In this document: piece after piece, positions 24,566-34,618 of the stretch
How the letters are laid out: the number at the start of each line of letters is the position of its first letter
How positions within the stretch are numbered: the stretch's first letter is position 1
Assembly: GCA_022661535.1 (NCBI GenBank)
Contig: JAKULF010000005.1
Span: 5,580,001 to 5,644,000 of the forward strand
Direction of reading: 5' to 3'
Source of the DNA: Eutypa lata
Taxonomy: Eukaryota > Ascomycota > Sordariomycetes > Xylariales > Diatrypaceae
Length of the DNA: 64,000 nt
Translations under genes and position numbers: made by a program
The notes under the pieces: generated by a model
What the model was told of the DNA's origin: nothing
Database searches by the model: none
The model's input: only the letters and a program-made list of their open reading frames with translations

Positions 24566-26154
24566 CTAAATATAACTGACCTTAACGCCCATGCCCCCCG
24601 TAGCTTTGACTTTATTCCAACCCGTTCCGAGCATACGCTGTATCCGTTCTCGGATATTCCTTTTACCAAACATGACAATAATCGAAATAATAAAAGCTAT
24701 CAGCTTCATCAACACCACTGGATTCGTCTTTAATGTGGTAGCCATCTGCGCGACAATGTTACGCATGTTGACTAAGACCATAGTAGCCCGAGCACCAATA
24801 CCAGGAGGTGCTACAGCCTTGCCCTTGGGCTTAGGGATAGTCTTCTTAGGTGGCCCCGATATTGCGGATGATCCAGCTCTAGTATTCTTGGCCTTGCTGG
24901 TTGTTGACGGCGCAGGAGTACGTTCTACCCCATAATCAACTTCGCTGCCCTCACGTTTCGCTCGCTCTTCTTCAATACGCCGTCTTTCTCTCGCCTCGTT
25001 TTCTGCCCGTAGTCTTCGAGCCTCCTCTAGGTCTTTCTGTAACTGATCGTCTTGTTTCTGCTGCTCTTCGTGGTCCCTCTTCTCCGATTCTATTTTCTCT
25101 TCCTGTAAACTCTGTAGAGCCTGTAGGAATGCGTCCCGCCTCTCTTCATCCAACACTGAACTCATGCTTATGAATTCCCGAGCATAGTCCCATTCGTTGT
25201 TTCGTAACAAGACATGTAGGGTGTAGAGCTCCAGTATCTTAACTCTCGCATTTAGGTCTCGCGGCGTGTCAGCACCGCTAGGCCCCTTCGATGGTGATCT
25301 CCTGGTTCGAGATGCTAACCGAGGCGAGCTTGTCGCTTCTAGACGTTGAGAAATATCAAGATTCGGAGTGGTGGATGCTGCTAAGTAATTCTCCAGACGC
25401 TTCTGGTTGAGCGTCTGAGATCTTGCATGTGCAAGGAGGATCGTAGCTCTATAGTCTCATATTAATATGGGTTCAAGGAATTAAACGGACCTGGCAGCAT
25501 GGAATCAACGACCCCGTAAAATACTGTACTGCCCAATGTTGGCAATCATAGGATGGCTAGCCCACCATTTATATCCATGCCAGGGCGGTATTAGGCAGAT
25601 CTGAAGCCTGTTTCACCAAGGAGACGGTATTATATAAAGAAACAAACTTACAAATTAATGACAACATCCGAGTCCACATCGCCCTCAACGCCGTGATATC
25701 CAAACTGAACAACCTCCTCCCACACATCTCCATCCCTGACCTTGGTACATAATGCACGCCATTCCTGGACACCAAAAGCATCTTTGCCCTCGTCGGCATC
25801 CAGTTCAAGAACAGCATTTAAAATGGTCAAGTACAGGCTCCAGACCTTTATCCTTGTCGATCTCGACGCCCGTGCGACCGGTGAGGGTTCAGGGTGACCG
25901 TCTACATCTGCTGGACCTTCGGTGGATGGTGGCGTGATCAAAGGTATTACGGTGGATAGTGCTTCGGGCAGACGACGCGTTAGGAATAATTGGGAGGCTT
26001 GACGGTAAGCCTTAGAGATATTCGATGCGGATTGACGCGAGCTTGTCGTCGAGGCTAAAGAGGAAATGGAGTTGGAGAGGACATGAGAGCGGTAGGTTTC
26101 GGTGCCAGTCGGACTCAAAGTTGAAGTTGCGGTATAAGACTCCTCCGACGCCAT
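24566..26154 (-). CDS. PEX26: peroxin Pex26 (tail-anchored peroxisomal membrane protein)
   Basis: Exons 26154-25652 and 25448-24566 give about 461 residues. The N-terminal half contains the segment best conserved in filamentous-fungal Pex26: [60 protein letters not shown] and [17 protein letters not shown], which continues across the intron as [23 protein letters not shown] charged coiled coil follows (about residues 250-330), then a Pro/Lys/Ser linker and one hydrophobic helix ([18 protein letters not shown], near residues 411-428) close to the C-terminus, as expected for a tail anchor. Pex26 recruits the Pex1-Pex6 ATPases that extract the import receptor Pex5. It converges with the CorA-like gene, with 168 bp between stop codons. 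Name is from recognised sequence similarity. Confidence 0.88.
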
Positions 26155-27891
26155 GTTTGCCGATATTTGTAGTTTCTTCTACCTCCGCGTTGGCATGGAC
26201 GCAGCCCGATTAGTAGTCAACCTCATCCAAACATACACATCTATCAAAAAGATTAGGAGGAAAGTTTGGTTAACGCGAATTGAACTTTCAAATGCCAGAA
26301 GACATCAACATCAAGTCTAACTTAGCTGGCATGCGTTGCATGTGGGACCTGACTGACTGGCTGGCTGGCTAATTAGCTGAATGGAGATATGTACATTTTT
26401 TGTTGGCTGCGAGCGGTCGAGCTTCCCCCTTCGGTGATTGCTGTCAGCGCGCGATTGGCAGCTACGCTTTTTTGCCTCGGTTCTTTCGGTCCCAGGCCAG
26501 GCACGATAGGGATACCAGTGTCTCCACAGGCCAAGCTCCGTACCTCGCTAACGTAGCATTACATCAGCAAAACGCTGCATGTGACCGGGCACTAAATCCT
26601 TAAAAGAGTCCTAGCGTCGGAGTGTCTAAAGTCATTACATTTAAACATCTAGAGCTACTAGGTACTTAGAGCAGTTATTGGATACCCCTTTTATGCTCCC
26701 TGATTTTAAAGCTTACGACCTTAAACGGAACGTCATATTATAGAAGCAACAACAATATATCAATGATGATCCCAACTTACCTAGATACCTAGAGCTCTAA
26801 GCTAAGGGTTCATTTAGATTACCCATACAGCAACTGCCTTAACGTTAAAAGACGAAGATGGCAGATGACAATCAAAACCATAATGTTGTTAAACATCTAA
26901 ATAAAATATATATCATGATCTTGTCCCTCACTATGTAGTTCAAGTATGAATAGGAGGCAGACTATTGTTGGCTCATATCTCACCGGTCATAATTGGCATA
27001 TCGATGAACTTCTTATCATCCACACTGTTGCCAATGTGAAATATATGGCTTTCTATTACACGAGGTCTAGGGAGTTCAGATAAACTGTACGACTAGCACC
27101 TGTGTGATGATCCTCAGGAGCTTCTTAAGGTAATCGGATGTAGCCGTAACTTGATTATAACTTATGACTTTAGATCTTCGGAGCAAACAGGCTGACAACA
27201 AAGTAAGGGGTCCAAGCAACAATATATTATTCATGAAATAATGCACCTAAGCCTATATCTATAACACATATATCACTTATACATACTTACAGAATATAGT
27301 CAGCCAGCATTGAGATATTAGTAGACTATCCTATGATATATACCGCACTACCAAGGACGCAACTATTATGTCTAGTTCAGAGAAGAAGAAGAAGAAGGCA
27401 CAGGGATTAGAAGTCGTTAAAACATTGCTAATTAGAAATGATTGCTAGTCGGTATAGTTCTTTAGCCTCATAATTGAGTAGTTGGTTGCATAGTAAAGAC
27501 TACCATAATAGAATTAAAACAAGCTTCTTCCGTGTGTTGCTGATTAAAACAGTGAATATATTTATGGCGGTAAGTAAGAGGAGTCCGAATCCGTCTTCCT
27601 CAGAATGGTGACTACGTAAAGTGTGGTAACCACGTCGATAGTACTAATTGCGTTGTTTGTCCAACTCTGGGGATAACATTCACATTGCTACCTACATTTT
27701 TTCTTCTTCTCATCCCACAAACCAACCCTTCCTTTCTTAGCTCTGCTCCCTGCAAACCACAGTCGTTGCATTAATAGAACCAACAATCCCATTTTCCTGT
27801 CCTTTCCTTATTCTTTCTTTATAATACATTCGTCCCTTCCAGAAACTGGTCACCCACGGCAACTACATCAATAACAGCAACTACACTATCT
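26155..27891. other. AT-rich intergenic region, no gene recognised
   Basis: About 1.7 kb. From roughly 26640 to 27700 it is AT-rich with many stops in all frames, which could be an old degenerated repeat, but no terminal repeats or transposase remnants are recognisable. The final 150 bp, rich in C and T, look like the promoter and leader of the deadenylase gene. Confidence 0.45.
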
Positions 27892-27966
27892 ATGCCCCCT
27901 CGAGACAAATCAGAAGCCAGAAGCTTTATTACGAACGCCCAGTACAACTCCAAGCTAACATTTACT

Positions 27967-30272
27967 ATGGATGTCCCACAGGAGGATCTCTATAATACGC
28001 TGCCATACATGCTTAGCCTGGCACAGGATGCTCGCTTTGTTGTTATTGACTTGGAGATGAGCGGCATTGGATTGGACAGTACAAGGTCTAGTTCACCATC
28101 GACCAGCCCTCAAGAAGTCTACATACAAGCTAAAAAGGCTGCCGAGTTGTTTGCCATCGTGGAGGTTGGCTTGACATTTATACAATACGATGAGAGAACC
28201 TGTAAGTTTTAACGTAAAGACAACCTGGCAAAACAATCACTAACTCCGTGTATCTAGCCCAATATTCCACAAAGACGTTTAACATCCCGCTGTCCCCGGC
28301 GATGCCATTCGGCCAAGTCCCACACCACACAGCTAATGCGTTGACCCAGCGCCTAGACCGTATCATTGGGGTCTCGATGCGGAGCCTCAAATTCTTGAAT
28401 GACAACCAGTTCGACCTGGGTGGGAGCTTGAGAAATGGTTGCTTTTGTAAGTACTAAAAACAAGTTAATATGATGTATTTCTCGTTCTGTTATGGTACCT
28501 TCTACAGGATACGAACAAAAATTAAATACTAACTTGATTTTACCATTTCGACCTGGGTCGTCATGAGGAGAAAATAGCTAAGGAATGGGCTCGTTCATTG
28601 CGGCCTAGCAACAAAACCGCGGAGAGACGGCCCAGCAGCGACGCCATAGACCTCTCAACTCTCAGCGAAGAGCATAGCAATTTTTATGCTAGGGCTAGAT
28701 TAGCAATCGAGGATATGCTTGAACGCCCCAATATAAAAGCGGTATGTGGATCGGAGTCTATGTCAATAGGCCATCAATTTACGCTTATATAATTACCAGG
28801 ACACCAATATAGTAATTCACGACCGACTATTCAAGGTCATTACCAACCAGCAGATCTCCCTAGTCAAGTACCTGGTTCGTGAAGAGTTTCCGCAGTGCAA
28901 AGTGCAAGTGCTACCATACCCAGCACTGGAAATCAAGGTACAGGTAGTTCATGAGAGCCTTAGACCAGAGGTACGTGTCACGGCAGCAAGATAATGGGTG
29001 TTGGAAATAGCTATTGTGCTTTCCTGGAGTATCTATTAACACTTTACAGGATCGTGGTATTGCAGATAAGCTACAGCAAGTAGAGTATATCACAGGTAAC
29101 TGACCAACCCACCCTCCTCATATCATAGCCATATATTTAAACATAGGCAATGTAGGTTTCCGGTACTTGTTCGAAGCACTAGCCGGGGGCTCGTTTGCCT
29201 CTATGATCCAACAACGCTGGACTCGCTCATCTGAAACTGAGCAAGGAAATAGTCGTTACGGAGAACTCAATAAGCAATTCGACATGTCCAAGTGTGAAGA
29301 GGTTCTTCAGAAGAATCGTCCGATCATCGTTGGCCACAACCTCTTCCATGATCTCGTTTTCATCTACCGAACCTTTTTTGGCCCTCTTCCAAACGATCTG
29401 GATACATTTCTCACAGCAATACACCAGCTTTTCCCGCGCATCGCAGACACCAAATACATGGCGACTCGCAGGCCGCAAGGTAGCTCTGCTACATCCTATG
29501 TATCTCTACAAGGGTAAGCAGTTGTATGATCCCAGCACTATTTCACTCCATTTTACCCTGCCAACCACCAAGTTATACAAAAAGGAGAGATATTGAACTG
29601 CCATTTTTGAACTTAGGTTATACGAAGAATACGAGGAAAAATGTCAATTTCCGATCTTCACCACAGAGCCCGCGTATGGGTACCAAAGGCTATGCACACA
29701 GAATGCCGCACAGCAGGCCAAGAGCGGCCATGAGCACATGGCTGGGTACGATAGTATGTTGTTACCAGGCGCATACCTTCAACATCTCATAGCCTTTTAA
29801 ACGGACCAAACTAACCGATGATAGGCGAGATGACTGGAAAGCTTTTCTGTCGACTGGGGTATCATCTATTCTCCAAAAGACAGCACGTCACTCCTACCAG
29901 CGAGGCCATCTACGCGCCACCTTCAAAGAAGAGGACCAAGGGGCCATCCTCAGTGAGGTAAGATCACCAAAATCCCCTTATACACATGTATATTGTTGTC
30001 AGCCCTTTCTTTTCCTAATAACCGAGTATAGCAGCGATTCCCAGAGCCTACTCGACGGGGACGACGATCCCTTACCTGAGATGAAAAGCCTTCAGCTAAA
30101 CCACCCCGCGCTCCTCGTCTCTGCTAGCAAGCAGATAGAATTGGCCGCAATGCCCGGAGAGAACTATTCGCCACGAGAGATTCACATACTGCCGTTATGG
30201 GGTAGTCACTTCTGGGCCGTATACGGCAACAAGACGCGCGTGGGAGGAGCTGGAGTCGTATCTTTTGTATAG
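27967..30272 (+). CDS. PARN/CAF1-family 3'-5' ribonuclease (deadenylase-like), with an abnormal splice acceptor
   Basis: Nine exons: 27967-28201, 28258-28446, 28551 (or 28578)-28741, 28800-28970, 29050-29095, 29147-29513, 29617-29753, 29825-29957, 30032-30272; about 569 residues (560 with the alternative). An in-frame ATG at 27892 would add 25. The DEDD nuclease residues are visible: VIDLEMSGI (D, E), IIVGHNLFHDLV (D) and GHEHMAGYDS (last D). These enzymes remove poly(A) tails using two metal ions. A middle segment (QQISLVKYLVREEFPQC) resembles the R3H-like insertion of PARN. At intron 2, frame and family conservation (a tyrosine-leucine-x-arginine step followed by EE) place the acceptor at 28549-28550, but the bases there are CG, not AG; the next in-phase AG would drop nine residues. 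Intron 8 ends in a TAGCAG tandem acceptor. Family call is firm; integrity is uncertain. Confidence 0.85.
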
Positions 30273-30856
30273 TATATATGTATGAAGTTTGGTGGAGAGG
30301 AAGTACTTTTGAGAAATTTCCAAAAATACTCGAAAACCTGAATAATACGGTACCGGTTTAATAATATGCTACTTCACGAACTATTCCAATTATGATACAG
30401 TATCTTGAAGAATGCTATAGTCCATATTATCTCTTACTATAATCGGTCAAGTTAATACTAAATAATAAATAGGTTCATAGTACAAGGCCAATTTACTCCA
30501 CATACCAGCAACATAAGCATGCCGATCTGTTTAGCCAAAGATTATTTACTAGATATCTCTTCATATGGACACTCCCCATCTATCATGAAATAATCTCACA
30601 AGTTACCCATGACATTTATATACCTACTTATCCATACCCTCCTTCTCTCACCCAGATGTCGACTCGACAAGCGAGACATTGGTCACTTATAACACAGGCC
30701 TATCCATTTTTTATAGCAATAAACAAAAATAAAGCCACGCTTACACACACACACACACACACAACATCTCCCGAACTCTACTATACTATAGTATGCAACC
30801 TACTCGCTAACTAAGTACGGTACCTATCCACAACTCCATCTTTTCCATCCCCCACC
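30273..30856. other. intergenic region between convergent genes, with a CA repeat
   Basis: About 580 bp between the deadenylase and Pex11C stop codons. It contains a (CA)n microsatellite at 30743-30763 and otherwise AT-rich 3' flank. Confidence 0.5.
30743..30763. repeat. (CA)n microsatellite
   Basis: An uninterrupted AC dinucleotide run of about 21 bases lies in the 3' flank of two convergent genes. Confidence 0.9.
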
Positions 30857-31873
30857 TCACTCGGCCGTCCTCCTCCAGAGATCCCGCATCTGGATGACGC
30901 CGGGGATGCTCGCGAGGGCGCCGATGGCCATCTCGCCCACGAGGCCCTTCTCGAGGCTCCAGTGGACGGTCAGCGGGGCCCAGGCGAGGTTGCGGACGAC
31001 GCTCTTGCGCCAGGCCTCGCCCCACTCGCGCTCGTCGCGCTCGGCCTCGGCGACGGTGCGGGACCCGATGCGCTCGCGCGCGCTGCGCTGCCCGCGCTTG
31101 TGCGACTCGTAGAGCAGCCGGCCGAGCTCGATGCCCACGAAGGCGCCCCAGAACCGGGCGCTCCAGCGCGCCGCCCTGCCCTGCGTCGCCGGCGCCCAGT
31201 CCAGGAGGATCCCCTTCGACGAGAGGTACGTCGCGTTCTCGAGGGACTGGAACACCACGCACGCCGTGAGCTGCGCCCACGCGATCGTCGTCTCGACCTT
31301 GTCCGTCGGCGCCGTCTTGGCCGCCTTCTCCTTCTCGTCGCTGGACGACTGCGGCGGGTTCTTCGACTGCCGCCACTTGAGCACCAGGCCGCGCCCCCAG
31401 AAATACATGTTCAGGAGGCCCCATAGCCGCATGAAGGTGCGGATCTCGCTCAGCAGGACGCTGAGGGCCTTGAGGCGCTTGGCGACCCGCAGGACGAGCG
31501 CGACGCTCGGCGAAAACGGGAAGGATTTGGTGGTGGCGAAGACGAGGGTGGCCGAAGGCGGCAGGGCATCGGCGATGGCGAGTAGCTGTTTCGCGCTGCG
31601 CTGGATGGCCGGACCTGTTAGGGCTTGCAGGACCGATGCGCTTAGGCGTGAGGTGTAGCCGATGAACAGCAGCAGCGTATCGATTCCGGAGGGCGTCTGG
31701 AGACAGCGGTGCAGGTGAGCGAGGAAGGCATCGATGTTGGAGGGCGCCGTCTGGAAGAGACCCTTTAAATGAATCGGTTTTGGCTTGGGGAGTGGCGCGC
31801 CTGATGTCGGAACGGGCTCGCCTGACGGAAGGTCCGCCGTTGATGGCATGACTTCGGTTTGGGTCGAAGACAT
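30857..31873 (-). CDS. peroxisomal membrane protein Pex11C family
   Basis: A single-exon gene of 338 residues. After a Pro/Ser-rich start it has NIDAFLAHLHRCLQTPSGIDTLLLFIGYTSRL, the opening of fungal Pex11C proteins. ALVLRVAKRLKALSVLLSEIRTFMRLWGLLNMY follows, then a charged loop, then VVFQSLENATYLSSKGIL and several amphipathic or hydrophobic segments, ending IPGVIQMRDLWRRT. Pex11 proteins elongate the peroxisomal membrane and promote its division. G+C is clearly higher than in the flanking spacers, and strong antisense shadows result. It lies 4.7 kb from Pex26, with only the deadenylase gene between them. No transmembrane topology is asserted. Confidence 0.87.
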   Translation of the reverse strand: MSSTQTEVMPSTADLPSGEPVPTSGAPLPKPKPIHLKGLFQTAPSNIDAFLAHLHRCLQTPSGIDTLLLFIGYTSRLSASVLQALTGPAIQRSAKQLLAIADALPPSATLVFATTKSFPFSPSVALVLRVAKRLKALSVLLSEIRTFMRLWGLLNMYFWGRGLVLKWRQSKNPPQSSSDEKEKAAKTAPTDKVETTIAWAQLTACVVFQSLENATYLSSKGILLDWAPATQGRAARWSARFWGAFVGIELGRLLYESHKRGQRSARERIGSRTVAEAERDEREWGEAWRKSVVRNLAWAPLTVHWSLEKGLVGEMAIGALASIPGVIQMRDLWRRTAE

Positions 31874-32879
31874 AATGTCGTCAATGTAGACTTGGGTAGC
31901 TTCAATATTACTTAATTGGAGAAACAGGCGTAAGTGTTATTTAGTGTGTTAGGCAGGCAGGTACTTCGTAGGTAGGCAGTGAGTGAATTGGTTTCAGGAT
32001 TTAGCATCAGGAACTCCGGGTAGTACTCCGGGTAGTTGTAATTGCGACCATGAGTGGGTGATCACGTAAGATAGACTTGCCTGTCACCTTGTCGTAAGAA
32101 ATGATTAACAGGAGAAGCAGGAATAAAACAAAAGTTGAATTTTAGTAAACTATTCAATAATTGATATTAGGAGCTACTAGATATGTAAGCACACCTCCGC
32201 ATGGTGTGATAGGTAGGATAATTTGGCGGATTATTAGGTAGTTGATTGCTTAGAGGTAGGTATCACACACCGTCCCTCCCTCAACTGGAGGATGAATTGG
32301 CACATTTAATGTTGGAGCCTCGGCACTTCCGATTTGGAGAACGATAGGAGGGGAGTCTGGGGAGCCGTAGCTGCCGAACACCGCAATACCTAGCTCCTGC
32401 CAAGGCCCATAGCTCCACGGTTACTTTTCTCTTCATAGGCAACTTAACAGTTCAGATAGTTTAAAAGCATCCACTATTTTAAGCTCACAGGTATCACTGG
32501 TAGTAAAACTTCCATAGTTTTATAGGAAAATCCACGATTTTTCGTATGTAATTCTTCATGTTGTTAGCAAAAAGAGTAATTAGGTAAGCTAAGGTTTATA
32601 CCGTTTATCCTGAGATCAGCAATTATCCAGTAACCAATAATTACTGAGGGACTATACTAGCAGTCCAATACCTAACACAAGGTCATGAAGGTGGGATATA
32701 GGAATGATAGAGTGACAATTCATCTTCAATATGTAGACCATCGTACATCATCTACGTCGGCCTTTTTGATTTGGTGCTTGTGAGGTAAAATAATGTACAG
32801 GGTCTTTGTACACTTCATACTCTGTATCGTATGTTACATGTGGCTCTTCACCACTTATTTTAAAATATCATATATGAGA
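31874..32879. other. intergenic region, no gene recognised
   Basis: About 1.0 kb. The part next to Pex11C is its probable promoter, with a tandem ACTCCGGGTAGT-like repeat near 32009-32035. The rest is AT-rich. Confidence 0.45.
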
Positions 32880-34076
32880 CTATCGGTCTGCCATTATGTT
32901 TCTGACGGAATGGAAGTAGTCAGGTTCCATCTTCTCTTCCAACTCTTCCCTGGTCAACCAGTGAAAATCTTTGTAGCCCATCTGGTTGTCCTTGAGGTCA
33001 GCCTGACCTGCCATTATTCTGCCTTTCAAGAAGAACACTTTTTCGCCTGGCTTCTTGAGAGACGTGACCTCGTCGAATTTCGGATGTGTGACCATATGTG
33101 CGACTGGGACACGGCCTACAATCCAGGTGTTCATGTTGACACCAGCTGCCGACTTCAAGACTCGCGCCGCCGTCTGTTCGAAGTAGTTAGCGAGGCCTGC
33201 AATAAGGAGTAAAACAAAACAGGCTTAACTTACCTCGTGAAGGCGCTCATCCGTAGGTAAGTCCCCACTGGGGAATTGCCATTTCTTGTCCTTGCCCTGA
33301 ACGACGAGGTAAAGAGTCCTGTCGAGCTTGCGATCTAACCTTCTGACATTATTTGTCTTGTCCGCCTCGGTGATTCTATCCATAGGTCGTTCCACAGGCA
33401 CGATCTCATCGGGTTGTGCCTCTTCTCCGTCTTCAGTAACACGGTTCTCAGCGTCCTTGAGCAAAATCTCGCGGACCCTGTCCTCACTGCTGAGGGTACT
33501 CCCAACTAATAACTCATCGTTCCATGCATTTCGGCCTTGAGCGTAGTACCTTCCCAATTCTTTGGCAGCGATCTTCCCCCGTTCTTCGAACTTGACCCGC
33601 CAATCGAGATCGGAGGCGGTATCCTTTTTAAAGAAAAGTGTGTGCCGGAAAGGGAGTACTAATCTCTCATTCAGGCGTTTCTGGTAGAAGAAGAAAGCAT
33701 TTTCGAAAGGTGTAAGGGCCCGAGTGACGAGAGGCGCACGGGTCAGTATAATGCCCCCCTTTATCCGGTACTCTTGTCTCCTAGAGGCTGTGATAGGTGG
33801 ATGAGGCTCTGATTCGGTGGGCTTGAGGTGGTGGGCTTCAGCTTGTGTGGCAGCTTCGGCGGCAGCAGAGTATGTACGGGCTTGGAATTGCGAGGTCATG
33901 CAGTTGGCGCATATTCTGAATTGTGGTTGCCCTAAGATAAATCTAGGTATCAGTACTGTTGTCATAATCATAATCGTAGCCGTTTATCATGGGATTAGTG
34001 AAGGGTAAGAAATAAAAAGAAGCCCACTTCTAAATAGTGCTGCAGCTACGTTGCTGCCTCTGCTGGAGGTCGCCAT
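32880..34076 (-). CDS. mitochondrial large-subunit ribosomal protein mL46 (yeast Mrpl17)
   Basis: Exons 34076-34028, 33931-33234 and 33173-32880 give about 346 residues. Exon 1 (49 nt) starts MATSSRGSNVAAALFR and is part of a mitochondrial targeting sequence continuing as RQPQFRICANC. The body has YRIKGGIILTRAPLVTRALTPFENAFFFYQKRLNERLVLPF, then DRTLYLVVQGKDKKWQFPSGD, the Nudix-like fold entry typical of mL46, then AARVLKSAAGVNMNTWIVG and PVAHMVTHP. The third exon begins at 33173 after TTCGAACAG; the earlier TTGCAG acceptor would break the frame, and a CTAAC branch point sits just before the chosen site. It is a structural protein of the mitoribosome. The Nudix-like fold in this family is not known to be catalytic. 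Confidence 0.92.
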
Positions 34077-34618
34077 GCTCCGATCTGATCACAGCCAACT
34101 CCTACAACTGAAGCTGCTGGTGTACTTGGGTTAGTAAGTACCAATTGGCAGTAGATCACTGTCTTCGTAGAATCCCAGTTATCGCTATGAGTATCGGCAT
34201 AGCACCGGAATTTAGAGTCGCGCAACCCTTCAACTTTTTCTGATATTCCCCTGCTAAATGCATAAGCTAACTAGTGGAATAGTGGGACCCAGAAGCTGCA
34301 AAGCCACACAACGTTATTCGCATGTAGTTAACCAGCCTCGGAAACCAGCCACAGCTTTAACAACCTAATTTGGTGGTTCTGAATACCCCAACGCTCAATC
34401 TGTATAGGCACCACCTAACTCGAGGTTTTCAATCTTTAATACTGGAAATATTAGGTAAGTGTAGATACTGTTCACTTCTGGGCCTGATATATACAGCTTG
34501 TGGCTTGTGGCTTGTGGCTTGTGGCTTGATGGCAAGGTACCTAAAGATGGGCTGAATAGTAGGTACTTATATAAATACTAAAATGTGTGCTTTAACATGC
34601 ATCTCCGTCCATATTTAC
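34077..34618. other. intergenic region with a 7-bp tandem repeat
   Basis: About 540 bp between the mL46 start and the HET stop. It holds the CTTGTGG tandem repeat at 34497-34528 and nothing else recognised. Confidence 0.5.
34497..34528. repeat. CTTGTGG tandem repeat, about 4.6 copies
   Basis: Four perfect 7-bp units plus a partial unit are directly visible in the 3' flank of the HET gene. Confidence 0.9.

Noticed and set aside
26640..27700. Possible degenerate transposon
   Set aside because: AT-rich with stops in every frame, but no terminal repeats, target duplication or recognisable transposase or reverse-transcriptase remnants.
30962..31426. Long Ala/Arg-rich frames antisense to Pex11C
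   Set aside because: High G+C creates stop-free shadows; the single-exon Pex11C frame is conserved.
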